Made by a program: the position numbers and the translations under genes | The notes under the pieces: generated by a model | The model's input: only the letters and a program-made list of their open reading frames with translations | Databases searched by the model: none | Told to the model about the DNA's origin: nothing | Assembly: GCF_000298075.1 (NCBI RefSeq) | Contig: NZ_JH815596.1 | Span: 68,915 to 108,484, forward strand | Source of the DNA: Staphylococcus massiliensis CCUG 55927 | GTDB taxonomy: Bacteria; Bacillota; Bacilli; Staphylococcales; Staphylococcaceae | Direction: 5' to 3' | DNA length: 39,570 nucleotides | Shown here: piece after piece, positions 1-8,759 of the stretch | Layout: every line of letters starts with the position of its first letter | How positions within the stretch are numbered: position 1 is the stretch's first letter

Positions 1-324
1 CAGCCAAGCGGAGAGGCGACATGGCTCTTATCGCCGTGCAACAGCCAAGTGAGGTGACCACATGGCTCTTATCGCCGTGCAACAGCCAAGTGAGGTGACC
101 ACATGGCTCTTATCGCCGTGTAACAGCCAAGTGAGGTGACCACATGGCTCTTATCGCCGTTTTACAGCCAAGCGGAGAGGCGACAAGGCTCTTATAGGCG
201 ATTAACAGCCATGTGAAGAGTTGACATGGCTCTTATCACAGTATTACAGCCAAGTGGAGTACTGACATGGCTCTTATCGCCGTATAACAGCCAAGTGCGT
301 TAACGACATGGCTCTTACAAACGG
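1..324 (+). repeat. Tandem array of a 41-bp repeat, array 1
   Basis: Seven full 41-bp units start at 1, 42, 83, 124, 165, 206 and 247, and a partial eighth starts at 288. The period never slips. Each unit carries AGCCAAGTG, a variable centre of about 7 nt, then (G/C)ACATGGCT, so the two ends can pair as AGCCA-x-GTG with CAC-x-TGGCT. The rest of the unit reads CTTATCGCCGTnnAAC in the better units. Units 2 to 4 are nearly identical and units 5 to 8 have drifted. The array may continue to the left, because the window starts at a unit boundary. It lies beyond the putP terminator and codes for nothing convincing, since 41 is not a multiple of 3. The same repeat family recurs at 18598-19089. Confidence 0.95.
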
Positions 325-392
325 CCTCGCAACTAAATTTCCCAATAGTAATCCCACATATGCGAAATCGCCACATCGCTACATTACAACCC

Positions 393-440
393 AAAAAAAC
401 GCTCCGAAAATCTGAACCCAATTCAGACTCTCGAAGCGTC
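393..440 (-). terminator. Rho-independent terminator of putP
   Basis: Read on the minus strand, ACGCTTCGAGAGTCTGAA and TTCAGATTTTCGGAGCGT form a long, slightly imperfect hairpin around a short loop. A run of seven T follows. It lies 26 bases past the putP stop codon. Confidence 0.9.
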
Positions 441-465
441 CCTCAATAACTATATGAATTAAGCG

Positions 466-2007
466 TTACTTTTCGCTTAAGATATGTTTCATCTTAGTAA
501 TATCTTTATCTACGAAGTCACCTGGTGCTTTCGTAAGTTTACTTACAATAATTGTAACTAATAAACTTACTAAGAAACCTGGAACGATTTCGTACAGATT
601 AAAGAATTCTACCTTTTCACCAAGAGGTTTAACAAATGCGATCCAAATGATAACTGTTAATGCACCGGCAACCATACCTGCGATAGCACCAATGTTTGTA
701 AGTTTACGCCAGTAAAGCGATAAAATTACAAGTGGTCCAAATGCAGCACCGAAACCAGCCCAAGCATTACCAACTAAGTTAAGAATTGTATCGTTAGGAT
801 TCCAAGCAATCGCTATCGCAACAATCGCAACTACAACTACTGAAATACGACCAACTAATACATATTCTTTCTCGTAATTCTTGTTAGGATCTTTATTCTT
901 CTTAAATAACTTGTAGAAGTCTTCAGTTAATGAACTAGACGTTACAAGTAATTGAGATGAAATCGTGCTCATGATGGCAGCTAAAATAGCAGCTAGTAAG
1001 AAACCACCAACTAATGGATGGAATAAAACCTGACTCATTAAGATGAATAATGTTTCAGGGTCCTTAATTTTCGCGCCTTGTGCTGGAACGAAAGCGATAC
1101 CAAGTAAACCAACTAAACATGATCCAATTAAGCCGACTGCCATCCAGCCAATCCCGATTCTTCTAGTAAAAGGGAAAAGCTTATGCGTGCGAATCGACAT
1201 GAAACGTACTAAGATATGTGGTTGACCAAAGTAACCAAGTCCCCATGCAAAGAATGAAATAATTCCAATTATAGAAGTCCCCTTAAATAAATCTAAATTA
1301 GAAGGTTTCATTTCTGCAACTTGGCCAAATGTGTCTAAACCATTCAATTTAAGCATTACAACAATTGGTACCATAATCATTGCGATAAGCATGATTACCC
1401 CTTGGAAAAAGTCCGTAATCGATACGGCTAAATAACCACCAAAGAATGTATATAAAATCACAATAGCAGTAACAAACAAGAGTCCCCAATGATAGTTTAA
1501 GCCGAACGCACTTTCAAAAAGTTTACCGCCTGATACAATACCGGCGTGCGTATATAAAGTGAAAAATACTACAATGATACCACCAGAGATAATCTTAATG
1601 AGATTCGTTTTATCATCTAAACGATTCTTAAAGAAGTCTGGTAAGGTTATTGCATCCCCTCTGATTTCTGTGTGAACACGTAGTCTTGGTGCCACAAGTA
1701 AATAGTTTATGTATGCACCGACTGTCAATCCTATAGCTAACCAAACTGCTGATAAACCAGTTGAATAAACTTCACCTGGTAACCCCATAATCATCCAACC
1801 ACTCATGTCAGATGCACCAGCTGATAAGGCTGTTACCCATGGTCCAATGCTACGGCCACCAAGCATGTATTCGCTTAGGTCACCAGTTGATTGTTTGTAA
1901 CCATACCAACCGATAGCTAAAAGGATAATGAAGTACACTGCAATCATCACGTAAGTTTGCCAGTCCGGGTTTACTTGACTGGACAATGTTGAACCTAGTG
2001 TAAACAT
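466..2007 (-). CDS. putP: Sodium/proline symporter PutP
   Basis: This is a 513-residue member of the sodium:solute symporter (SSS) family, and it imports proline together with Na+ across the cytoplasmic membrane. It is hydrophobic throughout, with about 13 predicted membrane segments. Landmarks are [10 protein letters not shown] (about residue 62, the region of the Na+ and proline sites in E. coli PutP), [19 protein letters not shown] and [19 protein letters not shown]. Length and sequence closely follow staphylococcal PutP (about 512 residues). The ATG is preceded by GAGGAG with only two bases between, but no better start exists and the N-terminus matches the family. It is transcribed alone, divergently from gatCAB, with its own promoter and terminator. 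Proline serves both as nutrient and as osmoprotectant. Confidence 0.96.
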   Translation of the reverse strand: MFTLGSTLSSQVNPDWQTYVMIAVYFIILLAIGWYGYKQSTGDLSEYMLGGRSIGPWVTALSAGASDMSGWMIMGLPGEVYSTGLSAVWLAIGLTVGAYINYLLVAPRLRVHTEIRGDAITLPDFFKNRLDDKTNLIKIISGGIIVVFFTLYTHAGIVSGGKLFESAFGLNYHWGLLFVTAIVILYTFFGGYLAVSITDFFQGVIMLIAMIMVPIVVMLKLNGLDTFGQVAEMKPSNLDLFKGTSIIGIISFFAWGLGYFGQPHILVRFMSIRTHKLFPFTRRIGIGWMAVGLIGSCLVGLLGIAFVPAQGAKIKDPETLFILMSQVLFHPLVGGFLLAAILAAIMSTISSQLLVTSSSLTEDFYKLFKKNKDPNKNYEKEYVLVGRISVVVVAIVAIAIAWNPNDTILNLVGNAWAGFGAAFGPLVILSLYWRKLTNIGAIAGMVAGALTVIIWIAFVKPLGEKVEFFNLYEIVPGFLVSLLVTIIVSKLTKAPGDFVDKDITKMKHILSEK

Positions 2008-2052
2008 TTCTCCTCAACCCCCAAATTGTTTAATTATTTTGTTACATACCGT

Positions 2053-2058
2053 ATTATA
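2053..2058 (-). promoter_or_regulatory. -10 element of the putP promoter
   Basis: The minus strand reads a perfect TATAAT here, 46 bases upstream of the putP start. The -35 is weak (CTTTCA at 2076-2081, 17-bp spacer). A GTTACAT/ATGTAAC motif lies just downstream, about where transcription should begin. Confidence 0.6.
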
Positions 2059-2484
2059 CATGAATGAATCTAGAATGAAAGTTCGATTTTTCATCATAAA
2101 TGTATAATTACAATTATGCATATTTCGCAATCGTTTGTAAAGACCTAAATGAAGGCGTTTTTAGTAATTTTTTAGAATTTTAAAATTTTTGTAAGATTTC
2201 TTCTACTTTCTTGAAAAGCCCTATGTTTATACGATAACTGAATAAGATACCCACTATGTAACTTAAATATTATAAATGAGTTACATAAAGTCGCTAAAAC
2301 GCTTAAAATACGTACAATTTGGCACGTTAAAGCGAAATAGATATGTTACATCTATTAAAACCTTTACTAAAGGGGTGTTGCTTTTCAAGGGAAATAAAAC
2401 GAGAAAATTCCATCAAACTTTAGATTTTTAGGGGAAAATTTGGTACAATTTTGTGATGAATGAATATTAAGGAGGCTTTTATTG
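2059..2484. other. putP-gatC intergenic region
   Basis: This AT-rich gap between divergent genes holds no convincing ORF or RNA gene. It contains the putP promoter, the gatC promoter, and an inverted repeat with 9-bp arms (TATGTAACT at 2255-2263 and AGTTACATA at 2279-2287). The same GTTACAT/ATGTAAC word also occurs at 2041-2047 and about 2344-2350. I saw no T-box features upstream of gatC. Confidence 0.6.
2441..2449 (+). promoter_or_regulatory. Extended -10 promoter of gatCAB
   Basis: TGGTACAAT is an extended -10 (TGn plus TACAAT). It ends 35 bases before the gatC ATG. The -35 region is weak (TTAGAT about 18 bases upstream), which is common for extended -10 promoters. Confidence 0.55.
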
Positions 2485-2787
2485 ATGACAAAAGTTACAC
2501 GTGAAGATGTTGAACATATCGCGAACTTAGCGAAATTAGAAATATCTCCTGAAGAAACTGAAGAAATGAAATCAAGCTTAGAAAGTATACTTGATTTCGC
2601 GCATCAAAATGATACATGTGATACGGATAACGTTGAGCCAACTTATCACGTATTAGATTTACAAAACGTTCTTAGAGAAGATAAGGCGGTATCAGGTATT
2701 CCTCAAGAATTAGCGCTTAAGAACGCTAAAGAAACAGAGGACGGACAATTTAAAGTACCTTCAGTAATGAAAGAGGAGGAAAAATAA
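2485..2787 (+). CDS. gatC: Asp/Glu-tRNA amidotransferase subunit C (GatC)
   Basis: This is the 100-residue small subunit of the GatCAB amidotransferase. The complex converts Glu-tRNA(Gln) to Gln-tRNA(Gln), and Asp-tRNA(Asn) to Asn-tRNA(Asn) where needed. GatC wraps around GatA and GatB and stabilises them. Family landmarks are [16 protein letters not shown] at the N-terminus and [18 protein letters not shown] in the middle. A TTG three bases earlier (2482) is in frame, but the ATG at 2485 has the better distance from AGGAGG (2470-2475) and gives the usual N-terminus MTKVTRE. The stop codon overlaps the gatA start by one base, so the genes are translationally coupled. It is the first gene of the gatCAB operon. 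Confidence 0.97.
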   Translation: MTKVTREDVEHIANLAKLEISPEETEEMKSSLESILDFAHQNDTCDTDNVEPTYHVLDLQNVLREDKAVSGIPQELALKNAKETEDGQFKVPSVMKEEEK

Positions 2788-4244
2788 TGAGCATCCGTTT
2801 CGAATCGATTGAGAATTTAACACAAATGATTAAAGACAAAAAAATCAAACCTTCTGAAATCGTAAATGATATTTATGATGCTATTGAAGAAGTTGATCCT
2901 ACTATCAAATCTTTCTTAGCTTTAGATAAAGAGAACGCACTTAAAAAAGCTCAAGAATTAGATGAATTACAAGAAAAAGATCAAATGGAAGGTAAGTTAT
3001 TTGGCATTCCAATGGGTATCAAAGATAACATCATTACAGAAGGCCTAGAAACGACATGTGCCAGCAAAATGCTAGAAGGATTTGTACCGATTTACGAATC
3101 AACTGTAATGAAGAAACTTCATGATGAAAATGCCGTTCTAATTGGTAAATTAAATTTAGACGAATTCGCAATGGGTGGTTCTACTGAAACATCTTACTTC
3201 AAGAAAACAGTGAACCCGTTCGACCATAAAGCAGTACCTGGTGGTTCTTCAGGTGGTTCAGCAGCGGCAGTTGCAGCAGGTCTTGTTCCATTTTCATTAG
3301 GTACAGATACTGGTGGTTCAATCAGACAACCAGCAGCATATTGCGGTATCGTCGGCATGAAACCTACATACGGCCGTGTTTCTCGTTTCGGTTTAGTAGC
3401 TTTCGCGTCATCATTAGACCAAATCGGACCATTAACTCGAAATGTTAAAGATAATGCTATCGTATTAGAATCTATTACTGGTGTTGACGAGCATGACGCT
3501 ACAAGTGCGCCAGTCGAAGATTGTGACTTTACATCTGATATTGGAAAAGACATTAAAGACCTTAAAGTAGCATTACCTAAAGAATATATTGGCGAAGGTG
3601 TTCGCGATGAAGTTAAAGAAGCTGTCTTAAATGCGGCTGAAACACTACGCGAACTTGGCGCAACTGTAGAAGAGGTTTCCTTACCTAATACTAAATACGG
3701 TATCCCTTCATACTATGTTATTGCGTCATCAGAAGCTTCAGCTAACTTAGCACGCTTTGATGGTATTCGCTATGGTTACCATTCAAAAGATGCGACTAAC
3801 TTAGAAGAACTCTATAAGAAATCTCGTAGTGAAGGTTTCGGAAAAGAAGTTAAACGTCGTATCTTATTAGGTACTTTCGCATTAAGTTCAGGTTACTATG
3901 ATGCATATTACAAAAAGTCACAAAAAGTGCGTACGTTAATTAAAAATGACTTCGATCGTATCTTTAAAGACTACGATGTGGTTGTAGGACCAACTACACC
4001 AACAGTTGCGTTCAACATTGGTGAAGAAATTAACGATCCACTAACAATGTATGCAAATGACTTATTAACTACACCAGTTAACTTAGCAGGTTTACCAGGT
4101 ATTTCAGTACCTTGTGGTATGGCTAACAATCGTCCGATTGGATTACAATTTATCGGTAAGCCATTCGATGAAAAGACATTATACCGTGTAGCTTATCAAT
4201 ATGAGACGAAATTTAATTTACACGATAAATACCAAAATTTATAA
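2787..4244 (+). CDS. gatA: Glu-tRNA(Gln) amidotransferase subunit A (GatA)
   Basis: This 485-residue amidase-signature enzyme hydrolyses glutamine and passes the ammonia to GatB. The Lys-Ser-Ser triad is intact: K79 in GIKDN, Ser154 in [11 protein letters not shown], and S178 in DTGGSIRQP. These are the numbers I recall for the S. aureus enzyme. The glycine/serine-rich amidase signature spans roughly residues 150-185. It overlaps gatC by one base and is followed 12 bases later by gatB, so the three subunits are made together. This species therefore probably relies on transamidation for Gln-tRNA(Gln); no glutaminyl-tRNA synthetase is visible in this window. Confidence 0.98.
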   Translation: MSIRFESIENLTQMIKDKKIKPSEIVNDIYDAIEEVDPTIKSFLALDKENALKKAQELDELQEKDQMEGKLFGIPMGIKDNIITEGLETTCASKMLEGFVPIYESTVMKKLHDENAVLIGKLNLDEFAMGGSTETSYFKKTVNPFDHKAVPGGSSGGSAAAVAAGLVPFSLGTDTGGSIRQPAAYCGIVGMKPTYGRVSRFGLVAFASSLDQIGPLTRNVKDNAIVLESITGVDEHDATSAPVEDCDFTSDIGKDIKDLKVALPKEYIGEGVRDEVKEAVLNAAETLRELGATVEEVSLPNTKYGIPSYYVIASSEASANLARFDGIRYGYHSKDATNLEELYKKSRSEGFGKEVKRRILLGTFALSSGYYDAYYKKSQKVRTLIKNDFDRIFKDYDVVVGPTTPTVAFNIGEEINDPLTMYANDLLTTPVNLAGLPGISVPCGMANNRPIGLQFIGKPFDEKTLYRVAYQYETKFNLHDKYQNL

Positions 4245-4256
4245 GGAGTGGCAAAC

Positions 4257-5684
4257 ATGCATTTTGAAACAGTAATTGGACTTGAAGTTCATGTTGAGTT
4301 GAAAACAGACTCTAAAATGTTTTCATCATCACCAGTAGGCTACGGTGCAGAACCTAACTCAAATACGAATGTGATTGACTTAGGTTACCCAGGTGTACTA
4401 CCTGTAGTAAACAGACGTGCAGTAGATTGGGCAATGCGTGCATCTATGGCATTAAACATGGATATCGCGACAGAATCTAAGTTCGACCGTAAAAACTATT
4501 TCTATCCAGATAACCCTAAAGCATACCAAATTTCTCAATTCGACCAACCAATCGGTAGTAATGGTTATATTGATATTGAAGTAAACGGTGAAACAAAACG
4601 TATCGGTATTACACGTTTACACATGGAAGAAGACGCGGGTAAATCGACGCATAAAGAAGGTTACTCTTTAGTAGACTTAAACCGTCAAGGTACACCTTTA
4701 ATTGAAATCGTATCTGAACCAGATATCCGTTCACCAGAAGAAGCGTATGCATACCTTGAAAAGTTACGCTCTATTATTCAATACACTGGCGTATCAGACT
4801 GTAAAATGGAAGAAGGTTCACTACGTTGTGACGCCAACATTTCATTACGTCCAGTAGGCCAAGAAGAATTCGGTACGAAAGCCGAGCTTAAAAACTTAAA
4901 CTCATTTACTTACGTTAAAAAAGGTCTTGAATATGAAGAAAAACGTCAAGAAGATGAGCTTTTAAATGGTGGCGAAATCTTACAAGAAACAAGACGTTTC
5001 GACGAATCAACTGGTAAAACAATTCTTATGCGTGTTAAAGAAGGTTCAGATGATTATCGTTACTTCCCAGAACCAGATATCGTTCCATTATATGTTGATG
5101 AAGAATGGAAAGAACGCGTACGTCAAACAATTCCAGAATTACCTGATGCACGTAAAAAGAAATATGTATCTGAATATGGCTTACCAGAATATGATGCGCA
5201 CGTACTAACACTTACGAAAGAAATGTCTGATTTCTTCGAAGGTGCAGTAGACAACGGTGCCGACGTTAAATTAACTTCTAACTGGTTAATGGGTGGCGTT
5301 AACGAATATCTGAATAAGCATCAAGTTGAGCTACAAGATACACAATTAACACCTGAAAATCTTGCAGGTATGATTAAGTTAATCGAAGACGGTACGATGA
5401 GTAGTAAGATTGCGAAGAAAGTATTCCCTGAACTTGCTGAAAATGGTGGGGACGCTAAGCAAATTATGGAAGATAAAGGCTTAGTACAAATCTCTGATGA
5501 AGCAACGTTACTGAAATTCGTTAACGAAGCACTTGACAACAACCCTCAATCAGTTGAAGACTTTAAAAATGGTAAAGGTAAAGCAATGGGCTTCTTAGTA
5601 GGTCAAATTATGAAGGCTTCTAAAGGTCAAGCTAACCCTCAAAAAGTAAATCAATTACTAAAACAAGAATTAGAGAATCGATAA
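4257..5684 (+). CDS. gatB: Asp/Glu-tRNA amidotransferase subunit B (GatB)
   Basis: This 475-residue subunit binds the mischarged tRNA, phosphorylates its Glu or Asp side chain with ATP, and amidates it with ammonia from GatA. The N-terminal cradle domain starts with [12 protein letters not shown] and contains [26 protein letters not shown] and [13 protein letters not shown] helical domain and a GatB/YqeY-type tail (roughly the last 150 residues, ending KASKGQANP...LLKQEL) follow. A GTG in frame at 4248 overlaps the ribosome site AAGGAG (4243-4248). The ATG at 4257 is correctly spaced and gives the usual MHFETVIG N-terminus and length. Last gene of gatCAB. Confidence 0.97.
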   Translation: MHFETVIGLEVHVELKTDSKMFSSSPVGYGAEPNSNTNVIDLGYPGVLPVVNRRAVDWAMRASMALNMDIATESKFDRKNYFYPDNPKAYQISQFDQPIGSNGYIDIEVNGETKRIGITRLHMEEDAGKSTHKEGYSLVDLNRQGTPLIEIVSEPDIRSPEEAYAYLEKLRSIIQYTGVSDCKMEEGSLRCDANISLRPVGQEEFGTKAELKNLNSFTYVKKGLEYEEKRQEDELLNGGEILQETRRFDESTGKTILMRVKEGSDDYRYFPEPDIVPLYVDEEWKERVRQTIPELPDARKKKYVSEYGLPEYDAHVLTLTKEMSDFFEGAVDNGADVKLTSNWLMGGVNEYLNKHQVELQDTQLTPENLAGMIKLIEDGTMSSKIAKKVFPELAENGGDAKQIMEDKGLVQISDEATLLKFVNEALDNNPQSVEDFKNGKGKAMGFLVGQIMKASKGQANPQKVNQLLKQELENR

Positions 5685-5825
5685 TCATTTAAATATATTT
5701 GAGCATGCTTATACATCTCGCTATGCCTTGCTTTCTTAGCTTGTAGGATTGCCAACGTAATCCTTTGTGCAAGGGACCCAAGAGTATATAAGAATTTTGC
5801 CAGTGAGTTGGAAAATTATAGATCT

Positions 5826-5925
5826 AACAATTCCTAAACAGCTGACTCCTAGGAGAGTAGCGTGAGTCTGGAGACTACAGGCTCCAGCCACGCCCCAGGA
5901 AAGCATGCTGTTTATAGGAATTGTT
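5826..5925 (+). repeat. Interspersed palindromic element, copy A
   Basis: This is a roughly 100-bp element. Its ends AACAATTCCTAAACAGC (5826-5842) and GCTGTTTATAGGAATTGTT (5907-5925) are inverted copies of each other, apart from a 2-base gap. The GC-richer core starts TGACTCCTAGGAGAGTAGCG and ends CCAGGAAAGCATGCTG, and is nearly identical to copy C (34651-34754). Copy B (13567-13667) is the same element on the other strand. It encodes no protein, and I see no clear target-site duplication. Confidence 0.9.
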
Positions 5926-6030
5926 TAATAACTAATACGCTTGGATCTTCCTTCCTCACAGTGCCATGGGAGTCTCGATGTAGGCATTCAGGATCACTAA
6001 AACGACAACTCAAAACTAAATTAATCATTA

Positions 6031-6114
6031 TCTCAAATAGAGTTAGTATGATTGTTACAATTTGTCAATTATGGATATAATTGTAATAGGATTACTAACT
6101 CTTTTATCTTGAGA
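6031..6114. repeat. Long AT-rich inverted repeat, possible gatCAB terminator
   Basis: AGAGTTAGTA...TTACAATT (6039-6062) and AATTGTAATA...TACTAACTCT (6079-6102) are 24-base arms matching at 18 positions, around a 16-base loop. The outer words TCTCAA (6031-6036) and TTGAGA (6109-6114) also pair. The tail has only four T within the arm's end, so it would be a weak terminator. It could equally be a decayed small palindromic element. Confidence 0.6.
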
Positions 6115-6314
6115 GCGAGACTAATCATCTTGTTCTTAAACTACTCGAAAAATGTGTTATATTTTAAATGATATAAAATTTTGTAAATGTGCAAAGTATG
6201 CATCAACTTTTAAAATGAAACTCACATGACAACGCATTTCGAAATGCAAATAAACATTGATGTTAAGAGATAAATTGTTATTACAGATGATTCTAATAAA
6301 ATTGAGGGATGAAA

Positions 6315-7235
6315 ATGAGAAAACGTGCAAGAATTATATATAATCCGACATCAGGGAAGGAAGCCTTTAAAAGTGCATTGCCAGATGTACTCGCTAAAAT
6401 GGAAAAAGCAGGTTATGAAACAAGTACCTACGTCACTGAAAAAGAGGGAGATGCTACTGTAGAAGCGAGACGTATCGTAGACGAAGAGAACTACGACCTC
6501 ATCGTAGTTTCTGGTGGTGACGGTACGTTAAACGAAGTTGTAAATGGTATCGCTGAGAAGGAAAATCGACCAAGAATCGGTTTAATTCCAGCAGGTACTG
6601 TTAATGACTTTGGCCGTGCGCTTAATATCTCTAACGATATCTTAGATGCCGTTGATATCATCATAAATGGTACGCCTGTTAAAGTCGATATCGGTAAGAT
6701 GAATAGTCGTTATTTCATTAACCTAGCAGGTGGCGGTAAGCCAACTGAAGTATCATACGAAGCGCCAAGTAAGTTGAAATCCTTAATGGGGCCTTTTGCT
6801 TATTACATTAAAGGATTTGAAATGTTACCAGAGATGAAAGCGGTAGACGTGCGCATTGAATATGACGATAAGGTATTTCAAGGCGAAGTGATGGTCTTCT
6901 TATTAGGTCTAACGAACTCAATGGCAGGATTTGAGAAGCTTGTGCCTGATGCGAAACTCGATGATGGTTATTTCACATTAATTATCGTTGAAAAGGCAAA
7001 CCTAGCGGAACTTGGACACATTATGTCGCTTGCTTCTAGAGGTGAACATACTTCTCACCCTAAAGTGCATTATATTAAAGCACAATCTGTAAACATTTCC
7101 TCACTTGCAGAAATGCAACTTAATGTAGACGGTGAATATGGCGGTAACTTACCAGCGAATTTCTTAAATTTAAAACGTCATATTGAGATCTTTACACCTA
7201 ACAATGACGATAATGAATCGTTAGAACAAAAATAA
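6315..7235 (+). CDS. dgkB: Diacylglycerol kinase DgkB
   Basis: This 306-residue soluble lipid kinase phosphorylates diacylglycerol to phosphatidic acid. In Gram-positive bacteria that recycles the diacylglycerol released during lipoteichoic acid synthesis. The DAGK catalytic fold is clear: RARIIYNPTSGKE at the N-terminus, the nucleotide loop SGGDGTLNEVVNG (residues 66-78, with the key Asp at 69), PAGTVNDFGRAL, and LDDGYFTLIIVEK with NVDGEYGG in the second domain. An ATG two codons upstream (6309) touches the ribosome site GAGGG, so 6315 is preferred. rlmCD follows 33 bases downstream on the same strand. A run of 306 residues fits DgkB (about 300-315). Confidence 0.95.
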   Translation: MRKRARIIYNPTSGKEAFKSALPDVLAKMEKAGYETSTYVTEKEGDATVEARRIVDEENYDLIVVSGGDGTLNEVVNGIAEKENRPRIGLIPAGTVNDFGRALNISNDILDAVDIIINGTPVKVDIGKMNSRYFINLAGGGKPTEVSYEAPSKLKSLMGPFAYYIKGFEMLPEMKAVDVRIEYDDKVFQGEVMVFLLGLTNSMAGFEKLVPDAKLDDGYFTLIIVEKANLAELGHIMSLASRGEHTSHPKVHYIKAQSVNISSLAEMQLNVDGEYGGNLPANFLNLKRHIEIFTPNNDDNESLEQK

Positions 7236-7268
7236 TGCGTAAACGCGCATTTTCATGGAGTGACCTAG

Positions 7269-8636
7269 TTGAACGAAATTAAAAAGAACGATGTCATGCA
7301 AGGTAGGGTCGTAGACTTAACGCACGAAGGACATGGTGTTGTTAAAGTTGATCGATACCCGATATTTGTGCCACATGCATTAATCGATGAAGATATAGAA
7401 TTTAAAGTCATCAAAGTTAAGAAAAACTTTGCGATAGGAAAACTAAATGAAGTTACAACAGCGAGCGTCAACCGTGTAACACCGCCATGTGTGTACTATT
7501 CAAAGTGCGGTGGTTGTCAGCTACAACATATGAACTATGAGTCTCAACTCGAGATGAAATTTAACCAAGTTTATAATCTCTTTACAAGAAAGGGTTCGTT
7601 TAAGGACCTTAAAATTAATCAACCGATTGGTATGGAGCATCCATGGCATTATCGTAACAAGTCTCAAATTCCAGTAGGTACTGACCAATCAGGCGATGTT
7701 AAAATGGGCTTTTACAGACAACGCAGTCACGACATTATTGATATGGATACATGTCTCATTCAACACGATGTTCAGAACGCGCTTATGGTGAGCATTAAGA
7801 AGTGGCTGAATGAATTAAACGTGAGTATTTATAATGAACAACTTAAGTCAGGTTTAGTACGCCATGTCATTATTCGTGCGAGTCATTATAAGGACGCTCA
7901 AATGGTGATATTCGTAACGAATGGTAAGAAGTTTAAAGCCCTCGATACACTGATAAAGCGTATTTCAACGCATTATCCTAGTGTGAAAAGCATCATCCAT
8001 AACATCAATACCTCACATTCAAATGTCATCATGGGCAAGAAGTCTCAAGTCATGTACGGCGATTCTGTTATCGAGGACGACCTAGACAACTTAACATTTG
8101 AGATTGGCGATCGTTCCTTCTACCAAATTAATGTTACACAGACGGAGAAACTTTATCGTAAGGCTATCGAATATGCAGGTCTTACGGGTAATGAAATAGT
8201 TATAGATGCATATTGCGGCATTGGTACAATCGGGCTCTATATGGCGCCTCATGCCAACCATGTTTACGGTGTTGAAGTGGTTGAAAGCGCAATTGAAGAT
8301 GCGAAACTCAATCGTGAGCGAAATGGCATTCAGAACATCGACTTTGAAGCGGGTAAAGCTGAAGAAATTATTATTAAATGGCAACAAGAAGGTTTAAAGC
8401 CTGATGTAGTGATGGTCGACCCGCCTCGTAAAGGGTGTGACCAAACGTTCATTAACACGTTACTCGAATTACAACCGAAACGTATTGTCTACATCTCATG
8501 CAATCCGAGTACCCAGGCTCGAGATGCGGAACGCTTGAGCGATTCATACGATTTACAGGAGATTACGCCTGTTGATATGTTCCCGCATACAACGCATATT
8601 GAGACGGTTGCGTTATTCGAGCGTAAAGACGCTTAG
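7269..8636 (+). CDS. rlmCD: 23S rRNA (uracil) methyltransferase, RlmCD/RumA type
   Basis: This 455-residue enzyme transfers methyl from S-adenosylmethionine to C5 of uracils in 23S rRNA. An N-terminal TRAM domain (residues 1-62) is followed by the iron-sulfur cysteines C74, C80 and C83 (PPCVYYSKCGGCQ). The SAM-binding motif is DAYCGIGTIGLYMAPHA, followed by VDPPRKGC and the catalytic-cysteine motif ISCNPSTQARD. Gram-positive bacteria usually carry one or two RumA-like enzymes; this one sits at the locus of staphylococcal RumA next to dgkB, and the dual-specificity RlmCD name is by family. Translation starts at TTG, seven to twelve bases after GGAGTGA (7257-7263); no ATG fits the conserved N-terminus. 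Confidence 0.92.
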   Translation: MNEIKKNDVMQGRVVDLTHEGHGVVKVDRYPIFVPHALIDEDIEFKVIKVKKNFAIGKLNEVTTASVNRVTPPCVYYSKCGGCQLQHMNYESQLEMKFNQVYNLFTRKGSFKDLKINQPIGMEHPWHYRNKSQIPVGTDQSGDVKMGFYRQRSHDIIDMDTCLIQHDVQNALMVSIKKWLNELNVSIYNEQLKSGLVRHVIIRASHYKDAQMVIFVTNGKKFKALDTLIKRISTHYPSVKSIIHNINTSHSNVIMGKKSQVMYGDSVIEDDLDNLTFEIGDRSFYQINVTQTEKLYRKAIEYAGLTGNEIVIDAYCGIGTIGLYMAPHANHVYGVEVVESAIEDAKLNRERNGIQNIDFEAGKAEEIIIKWQQEGLKPDVVMVDPPRKGCDQTFINTLLELQPKRIVYISCNPSTQARDAERLSDSYDLQEITPVDMFPHTTHIETVALFERKDA

Positions 8637-8704
8637 TTTATAGTTTTGTCTCATCCTTGAAAAGCCCTTTAAAGTCAATGTGGTTAAATAGATTCATACG
8701 AAAC

Positions 8705-8735
8705 GAGCGGAAACGAGCAGTTACCGCTCTTTTTT
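8705..8735 (+). terminator. Terminator after dgkB-rlmCD
   Basis: GAGCGG (8705-8710) pairs with CCGCTC (8724-8729), with a 13-base loop, followed by six or seven T. It ends 25 bases before the dinB start, so dinB either reads through or has a promoter within this hairpin region. Confidence 0.75.
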
Positions 8736-8759
8736 AAGAGAAAAAGAAGGTGAAAACGC

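Larger units (their letters stand above)
5685..6314. other. Repeat-bearing gap between gatB and dgkB
   Basis: About 630 bases carry no gene I can support. The region holds a palindromic repeat element (5826-5925) and a long AT-rich inverted repeat (6031-6114). A short ORF through the element (5862-6080) reads repeat DNA and is not a gene. No strong T-tailed terminator directly follows gatB; the inverted repeat at 6031-6114 is the best candidate. A dgkB promoter probably lies at about 6150-6180, where TATATT and TATAAA words occur, but I cannot fix it. Confidence 0.6.

Noticed and set aside
236..421. 61-codon minus-strand ORF downstream of putP
   Set aside because: It spans the putP terminator and the end of array 1, and has no ribosome site or recognisable sequence.
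2059..2484. T-box riboswitch upstream of gatCAB
   Set aside because: I saw neither a T-box sequence (AGGGTGGnACCGCG) nor a terminator hairpin just before gatC.
3194..3553. 119-codon ORF antisense to gatA
   Set aside because: It is a shadow of the gatA amidase signature region; the plus strand is clearly the coding one.
5862..6080. 72-codon ORF between gatB and dgkB
   Set aside because: It starts inside palindromic element copy A and runs into the AT-rich inverted repeat. No protein family is recognisable.
8091..8397. Overlapping ORFs on both strands within rlmCD
   Set aside because: They are out-of-frame shadows of the SAM-binding region of the methyltransferase.
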